Assembly (NCBI RefSeq): GCF_042477335.2
Contig: NC_091247.1
Location: 225,146,001-225,210,000 of the forward strand
Source: Ovis canadensis
Taxonomy: Eukaryota > Chordata > Mammalia > Artiodactyla > Bovidae
Direction: 5' to 3'
DNA: 64,000 bases
The position numbers and the translations under genes are program-made. Of this stretch, positions 21,700-34,000 are shown one piece after another (position 1 is the stretch's first letter; each line of letters begins with the position of its first letter). A model generated the notes under the pieces. The model did not search any database, was not told the DNA's origin, and saw nothing but the letters and a program-made list of their open reading frames with translations.

Positions 21700-22046
21700 C
21701 AGCCCGCCGGAAGTCCTGCACGTGGGAGCGGGGGCGGGGCCGAGGGCGGAGTGGGCAGGCCTTTTGTGGGCGGGGACGAAGGCGGGACGGGAGAACGGAA
21801 GCTGGTGGGCGGGGCGGGGCAGGGCAGACAGGACGTTTATTGGCGGGGCCGAGGGCGGGTTTGGGGAAGGGACGACAGCTGGTGGGCGGGGCGGGCCACG
21901 ACCATTGGTGGCCGGGGCGGGGCGGGGCCGGGGCCGGGGCGGGGCCGGCTCCCGAGGAGCCAGAGCCAGAACTGAAGTGTCTTGTCCCACGGCGGAGACT
22001 TAGCTAGAGTAAAGGCCTCCGTGCAACCTTGGGACGCGAACGATGG
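21700..22046 (+). promoter_or_regulatory. SERHL2: SERHL2 CpG-island promoter with GC boxes and inverted CCAAT boxes
   Basis: At least eight GGGCGG cores lie between 21,725 and 21,960, with many CpGs and no TATA box. Two ATTGG motifs (inverted CCAAT), at 21,838-21,842 and 21,904-21,908, sit among them; the second reads ACCATTGGTGG. Modules recur: GCGGGGCCGAGGGCGG at 21,734 and 21,843, and GCTGGTGGGCGGGGCGG at 21,801 and 21,878. The run 21,913-21,950 could form G-quadruplex on the plus strand. Transcription probably starts within the last 100 bases before the ATG at 22,043; the exact start is not visible. Inference from motif content. Confidence 0.75.
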
Positions 22047-25000
22047 GTGAGGCTCCGCAGTCCCGGGCTCCCTAGAGCCCGAACGATGGGCGAGGCCACC
22101 CACCGGCGCGAGGGTGGGGCCCCGAGAACGGGTCGCACGTGGTCTCTCAGGATTCCGGGGGCCCCAAGTTAGAGAAGCAAACTGGCGGGGGCTCTGGGGG
22201 CACGCGGGTCTCAGGCCTGGCCAGGAGCGCCTGCGAGTGAAAAGGTCAGCCCTGGCGATGGAGGAGGCAGCCGGACCTGAGCGGGCCGGTGCCCCGGGGG
22301 TCAGGGCAAGGGGCCTGGGGTCGCGCCACCCGCGCTGAATCCTCTCTCCACCTGATTGCCCCTGTGTGACCTAGGGCGTGGACTGCACTTCCCTGTGCCT
22401 CAGGCTTCTGGGTTTGGGAAGGGAGGGCGAGAGTGCTCCAACTTACTGTGAAGATGTGGGGAGATGGGCCACCCCATTGGGCCCTCCACGAAGGCTTAGA
22501 AAACCTTGGCCATTGCTTATTACTCTGTTTACTCCAGTTTTACAAGAAGGAAAACTGGGTCAAGAGGTTTTAGTAACTTGCTCCAGGTCGCATGGCCATA
22601 AGTTACAGAGCCCAGGCCTAGCTAACCCCCACCCCCAACTTATTCTAGAAAATTCTACTGTGAACCCCTCCCAAGGTTTTTCCTCACCCAGTGGACCCAG
22701 CTTACCTCTCCCTCCTCCAGGTAGCCACACACCCACATCCGGCTCTTTATTTCAGGTCTCATCTCAAAGCTGAAGCTTGCTGTTCCATGGGGCCACATTG
22801 CGGCCAGAGCCTGGGGCTCCCATCAAGCTGCCCCCGTTCTCTGCCTTCACGGCTGGCTGGACAATGCCAACTCCTTTGACAGACTCATCCCTCTTCTCCC
22901 AAAAGGTGGGTCTGGGGGCTGAAGGAAAACCATGGGGTGAGGCATCGGGTCTGTAGGAGAATCAGAAGTGGGGGAGATGGCTGACCTGGATGCCCCCCCT
23001 CTCTCTCCCTGTCTCAGACTTTTATTATGTTGCCATGGACTTCGGGGGTCATGGGCTCTCATCCCACTACAGCCCAGGTTTCCCATACTACCATCAAAAC
23101 TTTGTGAGTGAGGTCCGGAGAGTTGCAGCAGGTGAGCAAGAGACAGAGCCTGTGTGTTTGTCTGTAGGGGTCGGGGGTGGGGTGGGGTAGGGAATTGGGG
23201 AGGTGCTCTGTGAGTGGGATGTGATGGCCAGGAAGCAACGCTGGCCTGAGAGTGCCTTGGGGTCTGGCCCTAATTCTGCCAGCAACTCATGGGTGACTTT
23301 GTGCAAGCTGGAGAAAGATCGCTTCTTCCCATGAGTTCCAACCCCTCAGTGGCACTGGGGGCCCTTTCAGGGTGTTTCCTGAGTGGAGCATCCCAGGGCA
23401 CAGGGACTGCGGGGCCGAGGGCAGGTGGGGGAGGCTGGCCCCACCCTGACCTGGCTCCATGTGTTTTCAGCCCTGAAATGGAACCGGTTTTCCATCCTGG
23501 GCCACAGTTTTGGTGAGTGCACTGGTCTCCAGCAGTGGGGCTGAGAGGGAGAGGACTAGTACATAGGTTCCCTGAGCCCCTGGGAACTGCAAGGAGATAT
23601 AAAGGAGTTCGTTAGACACTGACCCATGGGCACCATGCCCAGTGGCCTCAGGCAACCCCCTAAGGGACAGGTGGCCCCATGGATGGCCGTTGTCTCCTGA
23701 TTTGAGAAGGGAAACAGAGTCAGGTCCGATGCAGGGGCCACGTGGCCCCAGAGAGGGAGCTTCAAGTTTGATGGTGAATGCAGAGCCCCGACTACTGATG
23801 GGAGACAGGAGCTGGGTGGCCTGTCTGGGGGTAGGTCCACCTCTGGGAAGGAGTCTAGGTAGGACTCGGAGAGCTGGGGAATATCTGCCAACTACTCTTT
23901 TGTCCCCCCAGGTGGCACTGTGGGTGGAATGGTGAGTAGATGGCTTTGCAGTGACCACCTCTGGCCCCTCCTCCCGGTGGGATGGGGAGAGTAGGAGCAG
24001 GAAGGGGTAGTGAGTCCCAGGCAGCGCATTAGTGGCCTGTGCCAGCTTCCTTTGGAAGCAGCCATGATAATCACTATTGTGAGGACATTCCTGATGGAGT
24101 TAAGTGTTTCCACTGCCCATCCCCTCTGCAGAGAACCCTGGAGCATCCAGCCATCACTGGGGTCGGTGCTGGGTGGGGAGGAGGGGAGAGAAAGGTGCCT
24201 TGAAAGGATAGGAGATTCCCGGTGGCCCAGTGATCAGTACCCTGTCCCCACCCGCACACCAGTGTCCCCAGGGGACAGTCTGAGACCGTCTCCTTTTCCT
24301 CCCCTCTTCATGCTTCCGTTCTTCGGTGTTGCATCATAGTTTTCCTGTATCTTCCCTGAGATGGTGGATAAACTCGTTTTGCTGGACTCCTCACCACTTG
24401 CCCTGGACACGAACGTAAGGATGGGGCTTGCGCACATGGTGTCCCTGGGGTACCCGGGTCCCAGATAGTGTCCTCAGCCCTGCCGCCTTGGCGGATACCA
24501 GGGAGGCAGGAGGAGGTGGCAGACGGTGGACAAGAGGGCTCAGGGATCCACCCCCCACTGCCCCCAAAGGCAGAGTGGTGCTACCTATTCCCTCGGACTG
24601 GACAGGGAACAGGGTCACTGGCCTGTGTCGTCCTCAGAGGCCCTGCTTGTGGCCTGGAGTCTGCAAAAGGCCAGGTTGATCACAACGGCAGGGGTGGAGA
24701 GGGGAGGGCAGTGGGCTGAGGAGGCCCTAGGGGTGCGCAGTTGGGCGGGCGCACCGGCACTCAAGTGCCCTCACGGTGCACACGCACTGCACAACTGCAC
24801 ACATGAGGCCTGAGTGTGGACTGGTGGGCAAAGTGTTGACCCCTCTCGCCAGCACCACCAATGACGACCACCAGGGTTGTCACTGTATCTGAGTCCTGGC
24901 TCTGCCATTTTCTCTGCTGTGTGACTCTGGGCAGGTCACTTTGCCTCTCTGGGCCTCAGTTTCCTCACCTGTAAAATGAGGAGGTTGGACTAGGGCAGGG

Positions 25001-28000
25001 GTCCGCAGCCTCTGGGACCTAATGCCGGATGACCTGAGGTGGAGCTGCTGTAATAATGATAGACATAAAGTGCACAGTGAGTGTAAAGCGCTTGACTCAT
25101 TCTGACACCGTCTCCCTCCCCCACCCTGATCCAAGGAAAACTTGTCTTCCACGAAACTGGTCCCTGGTACCAGGAAGATTGGGGTCCCCGGCCTCGATGA
25201 TGTGGAGGCACCCTCCAGCTCTGACAAGAGTCTTTCTGTTCCCGAGGGCTTAGCCTCACACAGCTCCTTTATCAGCTTCAGTTTTCTTGTCCATAAGATG
25301 TCCACAGATTCCGTAAGCGCAACAACCAGAGCTGTCTCTTTACCACCACACACCCAGTCCTGGCACACAGTAAGCACTCAATAAGTGCATTGCGTGAGTG
25401 GAGAGCTCGTGGGTTATAGTGAGGATCTCCGAGACCGTGGTAACCACCACTCTGGCGTCTTTATTGGTTTCACCCACTGAGCTGACAAACACTGTGCCCC
25501 AGGGGGGTTCCTCGGGAGTTTCTGGTGACCCTTTGCTCCTCCCGGGGTGGATGGAGGTGTCACTTCCCATCGCTGCTCCAGGCAGGGGGCCTTGGACGAG
25601 GCCAGGCCGTGCTGAGAGTGAGCTGGGCTGGAAATGGGTGCACTGGAGGCTCCCTCCAGGTTGTACCCCCTCCGCAAGTTCCTCTCCACCATGTAGCGTG
25701 AGAGTGTCAATTAGAACAGATGAACTTGCCGTTCAGTTGGACCCTAATAGTGCACCTTTGCAAAGCACTTGGCAGTTAACAGAGCTCTCTCTTCCCCTCC
25801 ATCTTCAGCCCGACCCCTCCAGCTCTCTCGGGCTGCAGGCTGGGCTGGGCAGCTGTGACCGAGGCGGACAACTTGCTCCAGGTCACAGGGCTGACTGGCA
25901 GGGGTTGATCCGGTGCCCTGCCGCTCTCGGGTTCAAAGTATTCTCGGGCTAAAAGGGTGTGCCGCTGAGTGGAGGGTGGGGCTGGGCGAAGAAGTGGGTC
26001 CCTGTCCGCCCAGCAGAACCCACGTCTCCTTTAGGAGGTAGACAACTTGCTGACCTGCAAGCGGAGGGCCATAGAGCATGTGCTACAGGTGGAGGCCTCC
26101 AGGAAGCCCGCGCAGGCAGTCAGCCCGGAAGAGATGCTGCAGGGGTGAGTGGCGGGGGGGACCAGTGGGAGTCGGAGACCTGGGGAAGCTATGGACCACC
26201 GAGGGGGGAAGTCTCGGGCCTGGAGGAAGCTCTGTCTCCTAGTCCCAAATCTGCAGCACACCTGTTTCTCTGTGTGCTCACCTGGCGCTCCTTAGCCACC
26301 CCGGCTGGGACTTTGTCTGCCCTCACTCACCCCACCCTGTAGCTGTGCCCTTCGCCCCACCCCTCCACAAGCTCTCTGCCACTCCCGGTACCCACACACA
26401 CACAGACACACACACTCACACAACACTGACACAAACATCCCCATTGGTACAGGCGCATGTCCTTGGCGGGTGGCCTTTCCCCCCCTTCCTCTTCTTTTGC
26501 TTGGCCCCCCACCCCCGCCCCAGGCATCCAGTGTCCCCTCTTCCCCAGGTTCCTGAAAAACAACAGCCACGTGGGCGAGGCGTGCGGGAAGCATCTCCTG
26601 CAGAGAGGAACCACACAGGGGGCCACGGGTAAGGGGCTCGCTGTCCAAGGCCTTTGCTTATGGGCATTGTCCTTTCTGAGGAATGACAGTGGCTAAGCTT
26701 TACCGCTGCTTGCTCTGGACCAGGCGTGATCCTAAGCGCTTCGCAAAAGTACCTCCTTTAATGCTCCTACTGACTTAAGCATGCTAAGTTGCTTCAGTCA
26801 TGTCTGATTCTTTGCGACCCCGTGGACTGTAGCCCACCAGGCTCTATGGAGTTCTCCAGGCAAGAATATTGGAGTGGGTTGCCATGCCACTGCCCTATAC
26901 TCATCCCATTTAAAGCAGGAGAAATGGAGACTCAGATGGGCCAAGCATGTGCTAGGTCAGACGGCTGCCGCACATCCCAGAAAGTCACATCCTATGGGGA
27001 ACTTAGTCAGGGGTCTGGGGGCTCATTGTCGAGGCACAACGCTGCCCTGCTCTGCCAACCCGGTGTGCTGGGCATCCAGTGTCCAAGGCGAGGCTTAGAG
27101 GACCCCCACGGGGCAGGCGACTTTGAAGATGTTTTTCAGAATGGAGAAGTTGAGTTGGTGGCACCTTGGTTTCAGGGCAGCATCAGGCATGTGTTTTCTG
27201 CATGTTATTTCCCAATATATTCAATCAGGAAATCTCCACCCAGAGTCCGCTCTGTGCCCAGCCCCGAGGGTGGTGAGCCAGAGCCGATACCTGGCTGGCA
27301 CGACCCCAGGGGACGCCATCCACAAGTGCCCTTGCTGGCAATGACTCCCCGAGTTGCTCAGAGAGCGTGGGCAAGCTCTTCTGGACTCCTAGACCTTCCC
27401 AGGTGACTTCAGTTTATGAAGAACCAAATGAGGCCAGAGTCCAAAGTCCAAGTGCGCTCCGGGAGCTGAAGGAGTTGTGAAATTACCCCCGCTGCTAGGG
27501 GTGGGGCCTTGGGAAGTGATGGGGACCTTGATTGGAGACAGTAGGGCAGCCCCCAGTGGCCATCATGTGGGGACTCAGGTGGCCAGAACTTCTAGTTGTT
27601 CAAGAGAAGCCAAAGTTCGGCTGCGCTGTCATTTTTTTTTTTTTCTTTTCTTTTTGGCCACATGGTGGGGTATGTGGGGCCTTAGCTCGCCAACCAGGAA
27701 TAGAACCTGGGGCCCTGCAGTGGAAGCGCGGTGCCTTAACCACCGGACCACCGGGGAAGTGCCTGCTCTGCTGTAGTTTTTCTCAGAAGTTGCCAAACCA
27801 CCATTAGGTCAAGGGGAATATCCCTGAGTGGGTTGGTGACCTGTTCTTGTCTTAGTTACCATATCTGCCCCCGCTGCAAATCCATCATGGAGAAGGGAGG
27901 TGGAGTACAGAGGCCTATGGGCTCCGGCTCCCCTGATGGCAGACTGGAGGGGCCCCAAGGCAGAAGTGGGCTAATCTGGAATAAGACGGGGTGCCTGGCG

Positions 28001-31000
28001 AGGCTGGAGAAGCCGATTAGGGCAGCCCGGGGTCACGTGAGACGGTGAGCAGACGCTGAGCCAGGTGTCAAGGGGGTGGGAGCAGAGGAGAGAGGCGTCC
28101 TGGGCAGTGGGCAGGCGGCTGGATGGCTGTGTCAGGACAAGCCCCTCTGTGGCAGTGTGGCCCTTTGAGGCCTGGGGTTAACCTACAAGCAGACCAAGCA
28201 GCCTCCCAGACCCAACCAGACAGGGTGACCCCAGGGAGCTGGTGTTCAGGCTTCTCCTGAGTCCTGACCCCCTGACAGCCCTCCACTGCATTCTGGAGCA
28301 GGTCACACCCCCATCATCCAACCCAACCCCCTAGGATGTGTGTTTCTTTCCTAGGGCTGCCTATACAAAGCCGCACAGATGGGGCAGTCCACACAGCAGA
28401 TATTTATTCTCACAGTTTGAGGCCAGAAGCCAAGATCAGAGTGTTGGCAGGGCTGTGGCGGGCCATCTGAGCCTCCCCCAGCTTCTGGTGGCCTCAGACG
28501 CTCTGTGGCCCATGTGTGGCCCTGTCGTTCTCCCCAAGTCTTCCCAGAGTCTGAGATGAGAGCACTCTAGGGAAAAAAACATCAAGTAAGGGAGGCCAGA
28601 GTTGGGGCCGAGCTTGTCCTTTGCTGTCTTCAATAGGAGGCCCTGGGTTGACCTCGTGGAGAAGGTGACCTCTGAACCCAGCGATGCAGGGAAACCTCCA
28701 GGAAAGGCTTGAGGCAGGAGCTTGATTGGGCTTCTGGGAAAAGCAGGAGGCAGCAAGCAGGGCGAGGAGGGAGGTCAACTCCGATTTTATCGGCTTCTTA
28801 TCCGCGTTCCTGTCATAGTCGTGGCCCAGGCTGTCTAGAAGCAAGCTCAGTTGTTGGCGTGAGGTGGGGAGAGCCCTGCTCCGGGTGGTTTCGTGACCAT
28901 GGACAGTCCCGTGTCAGCACCCGGCCGCTGCGGTGCTGACTTGGTCACTAGCTGGGCTGCCCTGGGGCTGCAAGCGTGATTTGTTTTGGCTTGTACACTT
29001 GAAACACAAACATTGGACACGAGGGGAATTTTGAACAGGTCGCTTGTGTTTAGAATAGAAAGGTTGTGTGTGAAAATGCAGAGTTCCAGTTTCTTTTTGT
29101 TCATTTGTTTGGCTGTGCCGGTCTTAGTTATGGCATGCAGGATGTTTAGTTGTGGCCTGCGAAGTCTTAGCTGTGGAGTGTGGGATGTAGTTTCTCAACT
29201 GAGGATCGAACCTGGGCCCCCCGGGGTTGGGAGCACAGAGTCTTAGCCGCTGGACCATCAGGGAGGTTTTCTTTTGAAAAACGCAAAGAGCTGGTGACAC
29301 CCTCCCCACAGGCAATAGCAGCTGGACGGAGACCCCACCATGTGCTGGTGGGTGCAGCACCCACTCTGCCCAGCTCCTGTGGGTGTCTGCGTCCGTGAGC
29401 TTGGCAGGTCCCCGCAGAGAAGGGGAGTGGTGTGCCACCTTCCCAACACCTCGCACAAGCTCTCCAAAGGCAGAGATTTCTATGGGCTTTACCCCATAGG
29501 CATGCTGCTGCTGCTGCTAAGTCGCTTCAGTCGTGTCCGACTCTGTGCGACCCCATAGACGGCAACCCACCAGGCTCCCCCTCCCTGGGATTCTCCAGGC
29601 AAGAACACTGGAGTGAGTTGCCATTTCCTTCTCCAATGCATGCAGGCATGCTAAGTCGCTTCAGTCATGTCTGACTCTGTGCGCCCCCAGGGACAGCAGC
29701 CCACCAGGCTCTTCTGTCCACGGAATTCTCTAGACAAGAATACTGGAGTGGGTTGCCATTTCCTTCTCCCAACTCAGCCTCTAGTCCCTCTCTTTTCCCC
29801 AAAGGACCAAGGTGGGGTTGAAAGTTCCAAGCTCCTAATCATGGCCTGATCTTCCTGGTGACCAGCCCCCACCCTAAAGCCATCCAAGAACCACTCAGGA
29901 TCACCCCATTTGAACAAAAGACACTCCTATTGCCCAGGAAATCCCAAGAGATTTAGGAGTTCTCTGTCAGAGACCAAGTGTTAGGACAAAAGATGACACT
30001 TTAGGAAGGGACAGTTTTGGGGAGCGCTGGCCAGGAGCCAAAGAGCAGGACTCAAAAATACGTTGCATCATATCACCACGGCACAATCGGCTGTTCCAAG
30101 AAAGGGGAGAGTCTAGGGTTCTCATAACATCTGCCTTCAAAACTGTTTTCTTATAAAATGTATATTTCATGCAACTTTCCAGGGATTTCTAAACCCTTGG
30201 AGGAGGCGTCCCTCACAAGTCAGGGGCTGGGCCAGCCTGAGGGGTCCCAGCCGCCAGGCTGACCTCAACCTCAACCCTCCCTGGTTCCGTCCCAGTAAAA
30301 CAGATGCTGGCGTCTGCCTCTGTGTGGTTGTTGAGGGAATTAAATGAGGTGAATTGGCACAAAGCCCTGCTCATGGCTGCTGGCACGCGGTGACTGGGAT
30401 TGGAATCTCACTGAGAAAACACCACGCGCCAGTCTCTTTCACGACCAGGAGCACCAGGGCCACTTGCTTTTGGACCTGGAGCTTGGACTTCTTATTTAAG
30501 TGACATCTGCTGTGGCCCACCGGTCTGAGAAACACCGTTCCTGCCCTCACAAAGGTCACTGTCACAGGAGAGGCAGGCAGGAAAGCAGACAGGTGCAGGA
30601 GTGCCCAGGTGGGGCGGGGGTCAGCTGGAGGCGAGGCTTGGAAGAGACGGAAGATGACCTCAGGGCGGGGCAGGGCCTCAGGGCAGAGAAAACAGCACTG
30701 TGGGGTCCTCAACACCTTGGGGGTCACCCCACCCCCAAGATAAATCCCCCCTTTTAAGTCTTTTCACATCCTCTGAGCAGCAGAAGCTCAGGCTTGGAGG
30801 AGGGAGGAGGGCAGTGAGCCTGGAGGCCAGGAGACGCAGGGGTCAGCTCCAGCCCTGCACGTGCAGCGGAGCCGGTCATCTGTGCAGGGAGGTCGTGGCC
30901 AGAGCTGAAGGCGGCCCAGCGGCCTTGGCCGTGGTTGCATCAGGCAGCAGTGATCCAGTAGTGCAGTGACCAGAGCGTCTTCGGATTACATGCTCCTTCC

Positions 31001-34000
31001 AAGCATTTTGAGTCACGAATGCCTAAGAACCCCCACCAACAATTGGCTATAGGACTGCCCTGGTTGGCCAGTGGTTACAAATCCGCCTGCCAATCAGGAG
31101 ACACGGGTTCCATCCCTGATCCTGGTAGACTCCACTTGGCGAGGGGCAGCTGAGCCCATGAGCCTGCGCTCCTCATCAAGAGAAGCCACGGCAGTGAGAT
31201 GCCCACACCACTGCAAAGAGCAGGCCCCGCAACCAGAGAAAGTCAAGTGCAGCCACGAAGACCCAGCGCAGGCAAGAATACTTTAAAAAATCAGCTGTGG
31301 ACAAAAAAGAGACCAGATAATCCCCTTGTCCTCGTGGAAGCTGTGACCTAGCAGAGGAAAGAAGCACAGGCGGTAGATGACAGAAGGCATTAGAAATTTC
31401 TGGGGACAACAGAGAGAAAGAAGTCATCTGCGGTCATCTGTGCAGGTTGGGCGTGAAGGAAGGTCCCGGAGGTCTGGCTGGGAGTGTGGTGTTTGCGCAA
31501 AGGCAGGTGCGAAGGAAGGAGCAGCCTTGCTTCTCTCAGGCAGCACGTCTGCAGGGTGACCGCGTCACTGCATTCTCTCCCCTACTCAGGCCCTGCACCA
31601 CTCAGATCAGGCTGCCTCCAGGCTCTGAGATTCTGTACCCTCCCTGACACCCTGCAGCCTTTTCTCTTTTTTTTTTTTTTAAGTACGAAAGAACACAGGA
31701 AAAACTGTTGGTTTTATTGGCATTAGAGGGTAGTTTTAATATAAGCTAAATACAAATGATTGTTAGATATTCAGTCACTTTTCTTGCCAAGCAATATGCC
31801 AAGATCAACCTTGAAGCATTTATACAAATGAAAATGTTTTCATTTTTAGAGTCCTCAATTAACTCTAAGGACTCTGTATACAAATTCGAAAACTTGAACT
31901 TATCAATAATTCATCAAAATGTTGCCCTACTAATAACTGAGTGGTAAAAAAAAAAAAAAAATTCTGATTTTTAAATTAAATAGCTCCAGGTGAAGCCATG
32001 TAATTTCCCACATCTGTTATCTTTGTATTCTGCACAAGAGTTCCAAGGCAAAGATTACTTCTAGTTTTATACCCTACCAGAGTGGATGACCCGTGTGGCT
32101 GGCTCATCACGGCCTCTTAGCCTTCTTTCCTGAGAGATCCTTCACTCCTTTAGGGGGAGGCATAGGAGTTGGTTTCCATGGAATTGGGTTATAAAAGGCT
32201 GGTTCTGGATAAGAATCCCCACTGTAAAAAATGGGTTCTTTTTCTGAACCCATCCTTCGTGCTTTTCTTCAGCAATTGTCTTTCTCTTTTCACGTTCTTC
32301 CACTTCTTTCTTTCTTTCTTTTCAGCTGTTGATTTAATTCCTACTGGTCTTGGAGAGTCTCCTAGGCTGGCATGAGGTGGCTGTGACTTACCCTGGGGAC
32401 ATGGGCACTGGTGACGGCAGTGTTCGGCTATATGAGCTGATGGCGGCTGCCATCCTGACTCCTGCCGCCCTTTCTTGAGGGGACATTGCCCAGGCGGGAA
32501 TTGCTGGGCCGTATGTCACTGTGCTGTGCTGTGCCTAGTCGCTCAGTCCTGTCAGACTCTGCGACCCTATGGACTGTAGCCCACCAGGCTCCTCCGTCCA
32601 TGGGATTCTCCAGGCAAGAATACTGAAGTGGGTTGCCATTTCCTTCTCCGGGGGATCTTCCTCACCCAGGGATCGAACCCGGGACTTCTGCATTGCAGAC
32701 AGATTCTTTGCCATCTGAGCCACACAGGATAGGTGGCCCCTGTAGGGACTGTGGCAGAGAACCCAGATGGGGCTGGGACCACCCAGACCTCCCCCTGACA
32801 CACAACCTTTCTTTTTTGGCTCAGTTTCTCTCCAACAAGTGATGACGTTCCTCTTAGCTTTTTGGTGCTTCCTGGTACATAAAGATCCCAGTGAACATTT
32901 CGGGGTTCCCAGAGATGAGATTGTGATGCCAGGTGGGTAGCTGTTCCCACCACCACCGTCACTCTGCTCCCTCCAGGATAGCTTGGAGGTACCTGCCTGG
33001 GCCACTCCAGTCCATGGCAGGGCAGCTACAGGCAAGCTCTGCTCTGAGGAAGCCCGAGAGGATACTCAGGGTGGTCCCTGCGGGCCCAGACTGAAGTGAT
33101 GAGCCCTGGCTGGAAGGACCCAGGGTCCCTGGAGAACTGAGCTGTGTCTCCACCCCCCTCCACTTGCAACCAGCGGTGCTGAGTCCACGTCTTTCTGCTT
33201 CCTCCCAGGTGTGTGGCTGAACAGAGATCGGAGGATCACTTGGGTGAGTGCTGCTGTCTTCCCAACCCTTCACAGTGCCTGTCCACCTCTTTCCTTTTTT
33301 ATGGTAGTAAGAGATATATTGTATAGCATGATAAACAACCATTTTCAAACCATTCGTGGCATTAAATGCATTCACGATGTTGTACAGTTGTCACCAACCC
33401 AAAATTGTTCATCATCCCCAATGAAACCCCTGCACCCGCTAAACACCACCTCCCCCGTCCTCCTCCCCCAGCCCCTGGAAACTGCCAGACTGTTTTCTGT
33501 CTCTCCCAGTTGACTCCTCCAGGCACCTCATATAAGTGGGATCACACAATGTGTGACTTTTTGTGTCCGGCTTCTTTCACGTAGATGTTTTCAAAGTTCC
33601 CTCATGTTATAGCATGTGTCGGAATTTCATTCCTTTTGTGTCTGAGTAACATGGACGTGGGCCTCCCTGGTGGCTCAGAAGAATCCCCCTGCCAGTGCGG
33701 GAGACACGGATTCGATCCCTGGGTCAGGAAGATCCCCTGGAGAAGGGAATGGCATTTTTGCTTGGGAAATGCCAGTGGACAGGGGATCTTGGTGGGCTAC
33801 AGTCCATGGGATCTTTGCCTGAGAAAGATTTTTTTTTTGCTTGGGAAGTCCTGTGGGCAGAGGAGTTTGGTGGGCTACAGTCCATGGGATTGAAAAAAGT
33901 CACCACCACTTAGCAGCTAAACAACAACAAATATGGATATACCATTCATCCGTGAAGGCAAGGCCTGCTGTCGGCCGTGTTGTGGACAGGCTTGCAGTTC

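Noticed and set aside
21511-22007. Long Ala/Pro/Gly-rich frames on both strands over the CpG island
   Set aside because: Typical chance frames in GC-rich promoter DNA, with no family similarity.
22086-22113. Alternative longer SERHL2 exon 1 starting at the second ATG
   Set aside because: It joins exon 2 in frame, but its donor is weaker than ATGG|GTGAGG at 22,046 and the short start agrees with the mouse form as I recall it. Left as a possible variant.
31667-32380. Functional CCDC34-like gene
   Set aside because: Frameshifted, 5'-truncated, intronless and A-tailed: a retrocopy.
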